This document shows, piece by piece, positions 11,851 through 24,663 of a stretch of DNA of 64,000 bases (the stretch's first letter is position 1; the number at the start of each line of letters is the position of its first letter). This stretch comes from Sorex araneus (lineage: Eukaryota; Chordata; Mammalia; Eulipotyphla; Soricidae). The stretch is taken from contig NC_073302.1 of the NCBI RefSeq assembly GCF_027595985.1, positions 393,504,403 to 393,568,402 on the forward strand. The letters run 5' to 3'. Both the position numbers and the translations under genes were made by a program. Below the pieces are notes generated by a model. That model ran no database searches. It was not told the DNA's origin and saw only the letters and a program-made list of their open reading frames with translations.

Positions 11851-13084
11851 TTTGAGTAACTGCTCATCTTTTAAATTCTAGTATTGACCATTTTCATGCT
11901 GCTGCCAGTAAGCCCATGTGGGATCCAAAGCTACTCTTTGGATATTCTTTGAAAAGTACTTCTGTTACTGTCTTTCCCAAGAATTAACTGGAAATTCATG
12001 TGCCTGTACCTAATAGTTTAGGTGGTTTCTTGGCATCATTTAGAATTGTGAAAAAATGCTACAATTTGTGATGGGAGTAGGGTACTGGATTAATTTAGGT
12101 TTTGGAAAGTGAGGAAAATTAAAATGGCCACAGATTCTTTGAAAAATAGGATCAACATCCTTAAATCTGGATGACTGTGGGATATCATGTGGAGAAGTTT
12201 CACTTCAGGCTTCTTTTCTTCCCTTTTCACTCCAAGCTTAAATGGCAAAAGCATATGGACCTTCCAGATCAGATCATTCTTGGCTGAACACTACAGACCT
12301 CTAGTTAACAGAGAAAGTGAATTACTCTGCCAAGGGCTGTCTGAATACCTCATCTGCAAAATCATAAGAAATAATAAAAGGGCAGAGATGATAGCAATTT
12401 AAACATTTTAAGATGGGGATGTATGTTATATAAGAATGAATACATAATAGACTATATGGGGTAACTCTGTTGTTATATGATTCAAGCATGGGAATTTTGT
12501 TTTTATTTCTGGAGGGAGTAAATCAGAAAGCCAGCAGCAATATTTGTAAAAATAACCCAAATGAATAACATGCCTAAGATATTAATTGGAAAAAGACATA
12601 AATTATACAACTTAAGTAAAACATCAGCTCTGTCTAATAAACTCAGGGCACTTTATGGATTTTTTTTGATTTATGAAATGAGATGCTTCTAGTATTTATG
12701 AAGGAAATGAATATAAATTGAGCCTAACAGTGGGGGAAACAGGCATCAAAGTTTTAAACAGGTTGCCTAAATTATCACCAAAGAAGGTCAGTGGCATGTT
12801 TGCACGTAGACTAAATCCACAGACCAAATCCATAGGTTACAAACTTCCTTGACTGTAATTTACAGTAAAACTTGTGTTCCTGAATCTGGCATACATGTAA
12901 GTAACCTACGAACAATCTTTATAAAACTTTATTAGAATAAACTTCAAGACTTTTAAGTCTTATTTCCTTTTTAAAAACTCACAACGAACATTCTAAATAA
13001 ATTTAATTTATGTAATGACTATATATTTATAATAAAATTTATAACGTATATACCTAATAATGGGGTATGCTTTATAGTATAAAA

Positions 13085-13531
13085 ACCTCTACCTTAGACG
13101 CTAAGCTTTACGGGACCATGAATTCTGTTCTATTTGCCACTGTGTATACAGTGCTTGGCAGAGTCTCTTACCCCTGTACCTGGCCTCTTCACCGGGGCCC
13201 CTTGGAGGAGGGTGGGTTGAGTTTCCCTTTCCATCCTGAGCAGTGCTCTGGCAGCCTAAAACCTCTGGAACCCAGCCACAGCCATGCTCAAGGCCACTCT
13301 CCACATTTGTGAACAAGCCTCACGCATGAAGGAACCAGTAGAGGAACCCAGGAGTGTGAGCCTCAGGGCTGAGATCTCCAAACCTGCTCGATATGGATAG
13401 TCTCCTCCACCCAGATTCCCCATATTCCAGTAGCTTGGCAGCCAAACCCAAAAACAGCTCCCAGCACCATGTAACCCCATCAATGGCCAAGATCCAAAGA
13501 CTATAAAACAAAGCTCCCAGACCTCTTATAG
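13085..13531. other. Unclassified GC-richer block joined to a SINE
   Basis: About 450 bp that is clearly more GC-rich than its surroundings, running directly into a headless type B SINE body. It contains a TATAAAA at 13501-13507 on the plus strand. Small overlapping frames on both strands show no recognisable protein. It could be an LTR fragment, part of a composite repeat, or unique sequence. Confidence 0.35.
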
Positions 13532-13806
13532 CCTAGTTCTCCCTCTCAGAAAACCTGGCAAAGTACTGAGAATATCCTGACTACACAGCAGAGCCTGGCA
13601 AGCTCCCTGTGGTGTATTCATATGCTAAATACAGTAACAATGATGGGTCTCATTCCCCTTACCCTGAAAGAGCTCCAACGCAGCACTGCTGGGAAGAATG
13701 TGTAAAGAGAGGGTGCTAAAATCTCAGGGTTAGGACGAATGGAGACATTGCTGGCACCCACTCAAACAAATTGATGATCAATGGGATGACAGTGATACAG
13801 TAATAC
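13532..13806 (+). mobile_element. SINE type B, long sub-type, headless
   Basis: It starts in 'tccctctcagaaaacctggca' and lacks the tRNA head. It carries the usual 'tggagacattgctggcaccca' and tail 'gacagtgatacagtaata'. Between 'cagtaacaatg' and 'aatggagaca' it has an extra ~90 bp ('accctgaaagagctcc', 'ctaaaatctcagggttagga') also found in the SINE at 44.4 kb. Confidence 0.88.
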
Positions 13807-14218
13807 GGTGCTTAGGAATTTCTGGTGTGTTAAAGGTACTTAAATTATTTTTTAATAGCAATAGTTTTATTAAAATGGGAAGAACATTGGTCACAGATTA
13901 GGAAATCTAGAATCAACTCATTGCATATCCTTGAGAATTAACTTTAGTTCTTTATGCTTTCACTTATAAAATGGAACTGTTAATATTTCGTACTCATAAG
14001 GTAAAGTAAGTCCATGTATATGAAAACTACTTCCATTAAGATATATACTATTATAAATAAAAGAACAATACTTTTTAAAATTTATTTTTCTTGAAATGCC
14101 TAAAGACAGCATATGAGTACTTTATTTTCTCAATACCTTTTCAGTAATATGAACTATAAAAAATGATTGGGAAACATGAGATCAAATTTATCCTTTGTGG
14201 GGCCTCCTAAATGGTGTT

Positions 14219-14452
14219 TAGGAGGCCTGGGCGGGTCAAGCTATACTTGGCCAGTCAGGCTGGAGGTTGAGTGTGAGGATCCCAAGACACAATACTGCTC
14301 TAGCCCTACAGTGCTGGGTATCACTGGGCCTTTGGCAGTGCTCTGATTCCTCCATTGTTGTGCCAGCAATGTTCTGTGGAACATGTGGTGCCGGGGATAA
14401 CCAGAGCTGGAAGCATGCAAGACCTTAACCACTGAACTATTTCTCTAGCCCC
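14219..14452 (-). mobile_element. Old tRNA-SINE
   Basis: A reversed head, 'aagcatgcaagaccttaacc' and 'ttctctagcccc', follows a diverged body with 'cagtgctgggtatcactggg'. Confidence 0.7.
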
Positions 14453-14474
14453 AATTTTATACCTCTTCCCCCTG

Positions 14475-14633
14475 TTGTTAATCCACCCAGACTCAGGACT
14501 GCTCAGGTATTACTCCAGGTTCTGTGATTAGGGATCACTCCTGGTGATATATAGGGGACCATATGCAGTGTCAGTTTTTGAACAATGGTTGGCCACGAAG
14601 CAAATGCCTGACTCCTGTGCTATCTCTCAGGTT
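14475..14633 (-). mobile_element. tRNA-SINE, type A
   Basis: The reversed type A body is 'gctcaggtattactccagg', 'gggatcactcctggtg' and 'ggggaccatatgcagtg', then the head 'gaagcaaatgcctgactcc'. Confidence 0.8.
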
Positions 14634-16645
14634 TTATACCTTTTAACAATAAAATTATTTACAATGCCATTTAGTAGCAAAACAGTTATAAAGTGATGGT
14701 CTGCTGAGATAACTACCTTGATGTAATAACTGGACCACTATCAGATAGCATGCCGAGTGACAGGCTAAGTAGGTTAAATGGCATTGTTTGCTGTAAATGA
14801 GTATTTCTGGAAGTCTAAAGAGAAACTTGATTTGGTAAAGTGCCCTTGTTATTCCTTTAGGAATTTAATTTCTAGTATGCATATTAGAAATTGCTGCTGT
14901 TATTTCTAAATTATAGAGGTCTAGATGCATAAAACTTTGAACCATGTCCACAAAAGGCTTATGGACTCTACTAAATAGTTTGGACAATATATAAGAGCTT
15001 TGACTCTTAAAACTTTTTTGTCCAGAAGTAAATCTTGCTGCACAATATAGATATGTCTTTTCCTTGTAAATCCTACTAAATACACAGCTTCATGGTGACT
15101 TTCCTAGCTTTTTCTAAGCAAAGCAGCATAATACAGAGGTCTGGTGCTATGAATTTGAAAATCGCTCTGGATTCTGACTTCATCACTTACAATATGTGTG
15201 ATTCTGGGCATTCTTTGTCTAAAGGAGTTTTGAGCATTAAACATGTTAATATGATGTAAGCTGCATAAGACTCAGTACATGTAAAACACTCAGTAATAGA
15301 TCTTGTTAGCTGTTCTTATTTTTATTGCCTGTTCTTTCATTTCTGGCTGCTAATATAGCCAAATTGTAGAAAAGAGACCTGTTTGCTCAAAAACCTGCAA
15401 GTTTCCCTAAGATATAAGAAAATGACTTCCAAAACATTATCATATTCTGGAACTTAACCATAGTTAACACCTGGAAATGTAGCTGAAAAGTCATTAGCAA
15501 TCCCACCTTTATAGCAGTTCACCATGGAGGGGTACTTAATTGAACATGTACTAGCAGCAGGCAATCTTGTTCATGGAAGGGCTACCTTACTCAATTATGT
15601 ACTTGAATGTAAAAACTAAGGTATAAAGTAACTTCACTCTGTGATGCTGAGTTACCATGAATTATCTTTTCTGATCTCCTCAAGGCAAAATTGAGAAGTT
15701 GTCATTTGTCTCTGTCATATCCAGTCCTCCCCTCCAGTTCCTTTTCCTCCTCATCCTTTCCTCAGTGAATGCCTCTGACTTCATTCTACTGATGAGCTGA
15801 AAGTGTCCGAGAAAGTTGTCCCTGTAGGAATATTTGTACTAAAGAATGAAGTAAATGATTGCCAATGGACACATGGACAGGGCAGTAGGAGAGAGAATTT
15901 TGCAAGGAAAGTTATCCTGGAATCCTTCAGTTCATAATGCTTTCTCAGGCTCTCAGCTGCAAAATATTGGCATTTGACGTCAGAGGAAGTTAGGTTCAAG
16001 CATTTTCCAAGGTGTGTTCTATGGGATGATGGATGATTTTACTTTTGTTAATACTTCAAAGAAACTGTGTAGAGGCTATTCATAGGTTTGTTTGTATAGA
16101 TGTTTTCAAAACTGTGAACTTGTTCACCTTATAGGAGATGGTTTGAACATCCTATGAGATATTTAGCATTAAATATTTTTTAAATCCTATTTCCCTCTTT
16201 TAGTATTTTATGAAGTACTCTAAACATCTAAGTTTGTGGCATGGAACATATTTTATAGTGTACCAGTGTCCTCCAGCCCTGCAGATCTGTAAGTAAAAGG
16301 AAGCAGGAAACAATAAGTGATTTGTTCAAAGTGGTCCATTGTATTTAGAGACCTATGGCAGTGTTAGCACTAGAAACAGGTCCATTAACTCCACAGCATG
16401 GCCAATACTCCAAAGTGATGTTAAATATTTATTGTTTTGTTAGAATACTAAAAATATTTGACTCTTCCACTCATCCTTGTATCTCTAGCACCTGGTTCAG
16501 GGCAGTTGAATAGTAGTTACTCCAATTGAATTGAGCCTCTTCTTGGGCATGGAGTGTATTGTTCATTCTATGTCTCTTCCCTCCCCCTCTGCTTGTCTAC
16601 AACAATGTTGGGTCTGAAAGGGTCAGTGCCACATGCCATACTTAC

Positions 16646-16820
16646 ACTGAGAATATGTGGTCCCAGTCCCACTGACACTGAACCTGTTGAGATGCAGTCT
16701 GTGTGTGACCACATTCTTCTGGGGTTGAAACAGGATGATATGCACCTTGGGTGCAAACAAGCAGCCCAGGACAACAAAACCACTCAGGCTAACGGAGATG
16801 CACATGGTTGTCGTCTGCAC
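16646..16820 (-). CDS. GRM3: GRM3 exon 5: TM7 and proximal cytoplasmic tail
   Basis: This 175-nt exon encodes 58 residues from VQTTTMCISV to TGTTYSQ, plus one base of the next Ser codon. The first ~25 residues form TM7, followed by the class C FAPKVH motif and the start of the intracellular tail (VVTHRLHLNRFSV). The tail sequence is diagnostic of GRM3; GRM2 diverges after VV(S/T)HR. The acceptor is TCTTACAG|GTGCAG, with AG at 16822-16821. The donor is CTCAGT|GTAAGT, with its G at 16645. Phase 0 at the 5' edge matches the end of exon 4, giving R|V. Phase 1 at the 3' edge matches exon 6, giving T|CA. Exon and both sites are intact. An ATG-initiated frame here is intron read-through, not a separate gene. 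Confidence 0.98.
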
Positions 16821-17297
16821 CTGTAAGATAAAGTTACATAGTTCAGTGTCAGACTGCAAAACCCTGAATTATATGTAGTTCTGTTCATATCATAGATAAT
16901 GATCTAAAATACTCTGAATTCAGGATATTGATGAAACTATTACTTAGGATTTGTAAACAATATCTGTGTGGCCAACATATCATTTGAATTTTCTTGTTTT
17001 ATCTTTATTGGTATAAAAATATTTCTGTGGAACACTGAAGTCAGTCTTTCACCTTACATAATATCAGTAATCTAAGATGAAGTGACCAAACTGCTGATAA
17101 TTTTCATTGGTCAGCTTGACCTATTTTAAGGTTGGTTTATTCTATGAACAATAGTGGGTCTTTTTCATCGTCTATCTTTTGAAGAAACTAACTATCAGCT
17201 AGTTGTTTCCCTACTCAATGGTGGGCAGGTCTTCTGGGATACCTGCTATTCTTATTTATTCAGTTTTAACGTTAATTATGGGTCATATGTTTACAAT

Positions 17298-17560
17298 GTA
17301 GCACTGTAGCACTGTTGTCCTGTTGTTCATCGATTTGTTCGAGCGGGCACCAGTAATGAGTGGGCATCAGTAACAAGTCTCCACTGTGAGACTTGTTACT
17401 GTTTTTGGCATATCAAATACAACATGGATAGCTTACCAGGCTCTGCCATGTGGCGGGATACTCTCGGTAGCTTGTCGGGCTCTCCAAGAGGGATGGAGGA
17501 AATGAACCACGTTTGGCCGTATGCAAGGCAAACGCCCTACCCTTTGTGCTATTGCTTCCA
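17298..17560 (-). mobile_element. tRNA-SINE, type B
   Basis: A reversed copy with tail 'gtagcactgtagcactgttgt', body 'tctccactgtgagacttgtt' and head 'gcaaggcaaacgccctaccc'. A short internal duplication near 17350-17385 repeats 'gggca(c/t)cagtaa'. Confidence 0.92.
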
Positions 17561-18850
17561 TTTATGATTTTGATGTACATAGTTACCATATGTCATCACT
17601 ATAAAAGTGTCCCAAACCCTCCACCTTTGTCCTTATTTTAATTCATTTAATTTCTTCATTTATGTCTCTTTAGAATTTTGATACACCAGATATATACCAG
17701 GCCAGCTTTTTTGTTCCCCAGGTTTCTATAAGCACAGGATTTTCACTCCCACCTTGCTTCTGCTAAATTACATTTATTATCTTTTCTTTTTTGTTCTCAT
17801 GCTCTCCTCTTCTCTGATCGCATCATTTGCCCTGGCATTAGCTCTCATAATTTTTCAGGAAAAATCCAAATTAGATTCTATATATTTTATCACATCCAGT
17901 ATTAAAAAACAGAAATTAATTCTATCAGTTTCTACTGAGAGCAGCTATGGCAAATCCTAGAAAAATTTTAGATTTTTCTCCTTGCTCCCACCCCCCAGGA
18001 ATGCTACAGACTGAACAATTAACTGGAAAAGTTGAATAACTTTAGAAGACTCCATCTTCCTATTTTTATATTAAAAATATCAGCCTACACATATAGCATA
18101 ATTCTTAAGACTCTACTTCAGCTTTCAACGCTGAAAGCAAAATCCAATCTCACTATTTAAAGCTCTTATTTCTCTTAACCACTTCAGTACCCTTCAACTT
18201 GGCCCCTTTCTGCATCCATTTTCTTTTTGTCTTCTCAGAAAAGAATCTGCTATCTAATTCTATGACCTAAAGGCCCTGATAAATGATAAATTTTCTTCTA
18301 ATAAGTACTTTCTAATTACTAGTATTTTAAAACATCATGCACATGCTTTTATATATACATCTATAAGTATATATGATATGTAAATATATTTACAGATATA
18401 CTCTTCCTGCCTTAGAGTTGACTATAGGAAAATATGAGAAGTACTAGATATTACAGCTGGGGTGAGACAAGTTTATATGACAAGGAAATCTCTCCTAAAA
18501 TAATTTCTGTAACTTATGCAGAGACTTTTATGAGGGAAAAAATCCTGCACAAAACCACTCTGTGTTTTATATCCTTCATTCACCATGAATTCGAATATCT
18601 CTGCTTTTAAAAGCTAGAAAGGAAGATCACCTGAATGTGGACACTCCAGAGAGCTTTGTGTTTTTCTGTGAGTTTGTGAGACCTGACTTAGGGTTTGCTT
18701 TCTAACTTCTGTATGCTCTGTTTTGGGGTCTGAGTCCTATCTTACACATCTAACAGGTGAAGAGAGACAAATTACTTTTGGAAGAGAGCACAGAAATGTG
18801 TTACTGTATTGAGATAGTTGTATTCTTAAGAAAAATATTTATTTTTTATT

Positions 18851-18945
18851 TGGGGGGTCACACTCAGCAGTGCTCAGGGCTTATTCCTTTCTGTGCACTC
18901 AGGGATCACTCCTGGTGGGGCTTGACGGACTCTATGAGGGGACAA
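18851..18945 (-). mobile_element. tRNA-SINE type A, 3' half
   Basis: It reads 'ggggggtcacactcagcagtg' and 'cagggatcactcctggtggg' in reverse orientation. The head is missing. Confidence 0.8.
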
Positions 18946-20204
18946 AATGTCTGCACCTTCTCCACCCTATTATCTCTTCGGAATCCTAGAATTCAGCAAA
19001 ACAGAAGATGTAGAAGAGGTTGTAGAAGAAGATGTAGAAGAAGGGACAAGTTGGTTCACTCTAAAGAACAATCAGGGGGTGCCTGGAGCCCATATGGAGG
19101 AGCCTGGAGTCCTGCTTAGAGTGAGGCTGCAGAAATATGGCTGGATGCCCTCAGAATGAATGGAGAGCCACAGGAGACAGCTCAGAGTGGGTAAACACTG
19201 GCCAACTCTCCCAGGAGGAAAAGGCCAAGGAAAATTCTAAAAATCACATGAAAACACCCTTGACTTTTGTTCCTAAGGGTGTTATCTTTCAAAGTCCATT
19301 CATATGTGCAAGAACTCTTTCTATATTGCTGTAACCAGAACTGAGAGGGAAGTAGAAAATGGTGAATTGGACACAACATGAAAACAAAGAGAAGCCAACA
19401 TTACAGGTTCTTAGTCTGAAGCTATCTACACCTCTAGAAACTGAGGCTTACTGTAGTTAAGATAGAATCCTGACAATTTCCTAATAACAACTACTCAGCT
19501 GCAAATGATTATAGGACCTGATGTTTCGGATAGCATAGGAATCTTTGGGCCTACTATGGGTTGTGAGGTTTTTTTTTTTTATTCCTTGATCAGTCCACAG
19601 AACCAGAATGGTGTTTCATATAAGCACTGAGCACTTGAATATGTCCAGTGGAATTTTCATTCAGGAGTGGAGGCTGATTACCCTTACTGTATGACAAAGG
19701 GCAATGCAAGCATAATTAAAGTTGCATTTTGATGATGAACTATGAACAATATTATTCAATATAACTGTCTTAAGTTTGGTACCTTTAACTTCTTTTTTTT
19801 GTACAAAGTCCAAGTGTCAATCTCATGTTTTCAGTTGCCAGTTCCTTCAAGAGTGACAGTAGTGAATTCTGTATTTGTTTATAATTTGTTCTGTCCACCT
19901 TCGTACACAAACAGTCTGCACTATTTTATCAACACATGACATACTTCATCTCTGTCTTCTCTTTGATTTCCTGGGCACATTTCCTTCAGATTTCATTATC
20001 TTATTTATCTATGTTGACTTTTTATCTTCCACTAAAATTTGAGTGCTAGGGTATGTCTGGTACCTATTTTGCACTCTCTTTTCTTCCCCATGTCACTGTG
20101 TTCCATGGTTTAAATGTTCCCTAATTGATGAAGTTAAATGTTGTTTTTATCTGCTGCTTCTCTGACTCTCCAGATTTAAGTTCTTTTTACTTTGGTTTTA
20201 AGCA

Positions 20205-20347
20205 ATACCCAACACTACTGAAGGCTTCCCCTGGCTCTATCGTCAGAGGTCATCCTCTGTAATCAGGGGGTTATATAATGTTTTGAGCATGGAATCTGGT
20301 TGGTCATGTGCAAGGCATGTACCTTACTCATTGCACTAACTCTCTTG
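20205..20347 (-). mobile_element. Old tRNA-SINE, type A
   Basis: A diverged reversed copy: 'ggttggtcatgtgcaaggca', 'gtaccttactcattgcacta' and 'actctctt' mark the head. Confidence 0.65.
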
Positions 20348-21445
20348 AATCCAGACTTTTAGCTTTCACTTAGATATTTTCTTTGTATACATAACAATAT
20401 CAGAATTAATATGTAAGCAAAACTTAATCATTTGCCCCAAGTATTCTCATTTGAAACCCAAACACACAAACCAAAAATCTTGGAGTCATCCTGGCTTTTA
20501 CCACTTACCTTCAATCCATACAGTTCTCCAATTCAATAGATTGTTTTATTGTGCTCTTGCATATAAAGATATGTACAAAGATTAAAAACAGAAGTTTTAA
20601 TCGCTTTTGTCTGGAATCCCTCACTCCCCAAGATAGTATGTATGTAGCAAGGAGGAATATAGCTGGATAAAGCTGAATATGCCCATACTATATGTCTCTT
20701 CTAGGACAGTGTAGCAAAGGGTCAATGTATTATAAGAGAGTCAGTTTTCTTTGATATCACACATTTTGTCCTGCAATGTAGCCTCCCATTTCAGTGTTCA
20801 CCTCTCTGAACAGTTGTGGGAAGTGGGGTGTCGGGAACCTGAGTCGGTGCTGTGACTGGCTGCTGCTACTGTGAGTTATAGTACTTTAGTCTGCATTGAC
20901 AACATGGAGGCTCACCAACTCATTACCCTATAAGTGGTATCATGTTTCAGGTTCTATTTTTCTGATAGTCTGGGCAAGGAGAGTGAAATTGGTTTCTCTT
21001 AGCAGAATTTCAAGGACCTCATGGACTGAATAACATGATTTGAGAGAAGTCTATGGGAATCAGCAAATGCCTTAAATTGCACAGCCAACAAAGGCGATAA
21101 ATGGTATTTCTTTTTATTGCCTGTTACTGAGGATTCTTCAACACTTGCTGCTAATGCCCTTGGAGTTAGAGAGGTAGGGTGGTGTGGATTTCTTGTCAGT
21201 CAGACTCAGACCTGTCCAAACTTATCAAGCACTGCAACAGATCAGGGTAGACACAAAGCTATATTCCCTCTCACTTGGAAGTGAGGCTTGCAATGAGCTT
21301 GAAAAGAAGGCAGAAACTGAGTCAACGGTTTAAATTTCAGTTTGTTCTCTTGGGGCATGAGGGGCAGGGCAGATAGTGGTGTTAAGAAAGAATGACAATG
21401 GCAGGCGCCTCTCAGGACTCATCCCTGTGGAGAAATGTTCTTTTT

Positions 21446-21585
21446 GTGTGTGTCTGTGTGTGTCTGTGTGTGTCTCTGTGGTGTGTCTCTGTCTCTGTCT
21501 CTGTCTGTCTCTGTCTCTGTCTCTGTTTCTGTCTCTGTCAATCTGTCTGTCTGTCTGTATGTCTCTCTCTCTCTCTTTCTCTCTT
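21446..21585. repeat. Compound (TG)n / (TCTG)n / (TC)n microsatellite
   Basis: A 140-bp mixture of tgtg, tctg and tctc units. Long frames on both strands here (Cys/Val/Leu/Ser-rich one way, Arg/Asp/Gln-rich the other) are translation artefacts of the repeat. Confidence 0.95.
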
Positions 21586-24499
21586 AGAACCAAGCTGCAA
21601 AAGGGGAGCATTGGTCTTTTCTGCGTGATTTCCCTGAGGTAAAAAGTGCTCTGAGAATCTCTAGATGAAACACTGACTAGTATTTGAGCTCTCACTGACC
21701 TGGATTTGGTTTAAAATGCTGACAAAGAAGCTGTATCAAGGAATGAGAAGCCACCGACACAAAGAAATCTGATAAATTCCTGCAATATGCCTCAACATGG
21801 GAAAACTTCCCTCACCCTTATATTAAAACCAGGCAATACACTGAGAGATAACAGGATGAGATGAGAAATGACCTGGATTAAGGTACTCCTTACAAAAATG
21901 TTCCTAATATGTCAAAGTCTCGGAAGTGCCTAAATCAAATGCTCTAAGCAAAAAAGGATGTGCCCCCAGCTTCAGAGAGCAGGAGTTTCTGAGCTGAAAT
22001 AAATACTGACAAAACCGATCATCTGGCCATCTAATTTAGGTCTGAGTGTTCACAGCACTTTTATTTGGTCGACCCACCAGTAACTGCCGCATGCTGATAG
22101 AAAGCAGGTATGCCTGGTGTACTGTCGTGGGGCTGCTCTCTCTCTTTTCATGTGACCTGCTTTCCCCCTTACTCTTCCCTGATTTTAGCTGCTTTCAAAG
22201 GAAAGATGCTTAAGGATAGGATGAGGGTTTCTCCAAAACCTGGGGTGGTGAATTAAACATGTACCAGCATGCTTCAGGGAAACTCAGAAAGGGGAGGATT
22301 CCAAATTTTGTATCATTGATTACTGATACTCAAATCACTATCCTGCCCATACCTTTTAGGGGTGAAGGGCGGCAGCAATGGGGCAACTGTGTCACGTGCT
22401 TAAGATGCAAATTCAAGAGGGCACCCTAAACCCAGTAATCCAGACAATAATTTACTGCAGTATTAATAAAATAAACCCCATAATGCAGGCAATGCTACTT
22501 TAAATAACAGGTTCAGCAATAGCACTGTATTATAACATATTCAGTTTTCTGGCAGAGAGAAAAATCAGTACTCACCCTGTCCTGATTACTGCTTCTGTGT
22601 GCATTATCTACCCACTTTGCATCCTTTGGTGAAAATTGGAATTCAGGGAACTGACATAAATAGACTCTCTGACTACTGTAATGGTGGTTAATAATAAAAC
22701 CCTTGTTTTTGGAATTAGAAGTCTGACGTCTTCTGCCAATTGTTGGCCCCACAATCAGGTAGGCTGCCTTATTCGACTGTAAGGTGGAGAAAAACTCTCC
22801 ACAGTTCTTCATGTGTAATAAGCTCCATGTCTGACATTTCTTTGTTAATAGCATGCTATCATCTCTCACCACCTTGCCTCTGACTGGACCGCTTACCAAT
22901 GCCCCCTAACCAGTCTCCCCAACTCCTGCCTTTGTCTGTGTTTCATATGTAATGTCACTAGCAAATTGACTTCCTTTCCAAAATAGGAATCCATAAATCA
23001 TGAGACTAAATGGCTCTCCTTAAAATATTTCTATGGATTCTTTTTTCAATATCGAATGAAATTTTAACTTTTTTTTTGCTGCAGCTATGAAATCCTACAT
23101 GATCTAGCACTCCTGCCTGTCTCTTCTGTACAAATAACTCTTCCATTTACTCATTAAATCATGGTCTATATGTCTTTCTTTCCTAAGACATTTTTTTGCC
23201 TAGGAGTGTTTGTGTTTGCTTTTTCTTCTTTCTAAAATGTAGAACTCCAGTGGCCTCCTTTCTATTCTTTATTATCATAAAAGAGCTAGCAGAGGTGACA
23301 AATATTTTCTGAAGAAGTTGAAATCACATTTTTAAAATGTCTAGTCAGGCTACGAACAATGGGATTTCTTTGTATCTTGTCAGGACTCTAGAGTCGCCGC
23401 CAAAGTCTCTGCCAAGTGCAGGCAAAATGCTTTACCTGTTCCCACCCCAATAACAACCTGACACCTTGATGCTTAAAGCAGTGTCCTTCTGTTAGCAATG
23501 TCTCAATAACCTTGGAGTTTACTGAAAATCCAAACACTTGGGCTCCATTCCTTAAAAGATTCAGATTCTTATTTTAACAAAAGTTTTAGGTGAGTTCTAG
23601 CACCTAAATCTGAACATTACAATTAGGAAAACCATTGAGCCATTTGCTTGCCAGTGCACGAATATTCCTGCATCTTATTTTGCCCACTATTTACACTCTC
23701 TCCATCTCTGACCTTCCTCCAATTCTATGCTAAGATATATAAAAGAGACTAATCTATGCTGATAGTGGTATCTCCAAGATCACAACTGTTGAAATATTTT
23801 TGGCAGGCATAAATGAATAAAACATTCAGTAATTACTGCTAATGCCTCTATAGATAATTTTCTATCCTAATGTGACCTGGTTTTTATTTACACTGTATAA
23901 AATATGTATTGGATCCCTGGTGACTGAAACTACCTGGGAGGGTTCTTTGGGTAGATCACTACCTTCTGGATGTGATCCAGAAGGACAGAGGAAACCTGCA
24001 TATTTCTCAAAGCTCCTTTGGTTTTCAGATTCCTCCCCAGGTTCTTTGCGTATTTTGTCTTGGATGCTTGTAATTATTTCAATTACTTCAGCTTGTTCTT
24101 GGCTCTACTCTTTCAAATCCACCCTTCATATTAAGGATAGATATGTTTGTGGCATAATATGAAAGGCATGATATTATATCAGAAAAATCTTGTCATATTG
24201 TTTCTCAATTGTGCCACCTGGGAAGTTAATTATCCTTTGAGTTTACTTACTTGTCTTTCCAATGAATAATAAAATTTGCTGTCCAGGGTGCTAATGAGGA
24301 TGTGTGCACTCATGTATGAGAAGAATCTAGCAAAGTAAGGTCTCAGATTTGATGAGAAAGGGGTAGTTCTTTTAGTTCCTTTTACTTCTGTGTCACTTAT
24401 TTTCAGATTGGGGGTGTCTAAAGATTCTTGGCCAACTCAATTCAAAGGCCTGAAGATGTAACGCTGATTGGGCCCTCAGTACTGGGGATTACTTGATCC

Positions 24500-24663
24500 C
24501 CCTGCCCTCCCCCCACACACCCAGCAACACTGCCCCCCTGGCAGTGCTTGGCTTCATTCAGGGCTATATTTGGTAATGCTAAGGAGAGTAAGGTGCTGGG
24601 AATCAAACCTGGGTTGGGGGTCTGTTAGGCATCTGTTCTAATCCAGTACGATCCCTCAGTCCC
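24500..24663 (-). mobile_element. Old tRNA-SINE
   Basis: Reversed features are 'cagtgcttggcttcattcag', 'gtgctgggaatcaaacctgg' and a decayed head ending 'gatccctcagtcc'. Confidence 0.65.

Larger units (their letters stand above)
1932..16645 (-). other. GRM3: GRM3 intron 5
   Basis: A 14.7-kb intron bounded by GTAAGT (16645-16640) and TTTTCCAG (ending at 1932). It holds SINE copies, an L1 3' end, an old L1 fragment, a TCC repeat and a GC-richer block at 13085-13531, all listed separately. I recognise nothing in about 3330-7835 except the TCC tract, nor in 8931-11043, 11340-13084 or 14634-16645. Confidence 0.9.

Noticed and set aside
18947..19159. 70-aa frame with the acidic repeat DVEEVVEEDVEEG
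   Set aside because: It comes from a small gaagatgta-type repeat in intron 4. There are no splice sites or conservation evidence, and it starts inside a decayed SINE.
21330..21695. 121-aa minus-strand frame rich in Arg/Asp/Gln, and overlapping Cys/Val/Leu frames on the plus strand
   Set aside because: Both are translations of the TG/TCTG/TC microsatellite. There is no codon structure, splice context or homology.
22513..22899. 128-aa minus-strand frame in intron 4
   Set aside because: No recognisable domain, no clear splice sites, and a length within chance expectation for 64 kb. It lies inside an intron of an intact gene.
23380..23450. Possible decayed SINE head ('caagtgcaggcaaaatgcttta')
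   Set aside because: Too short and diverged to support, and no body or B box is visible.
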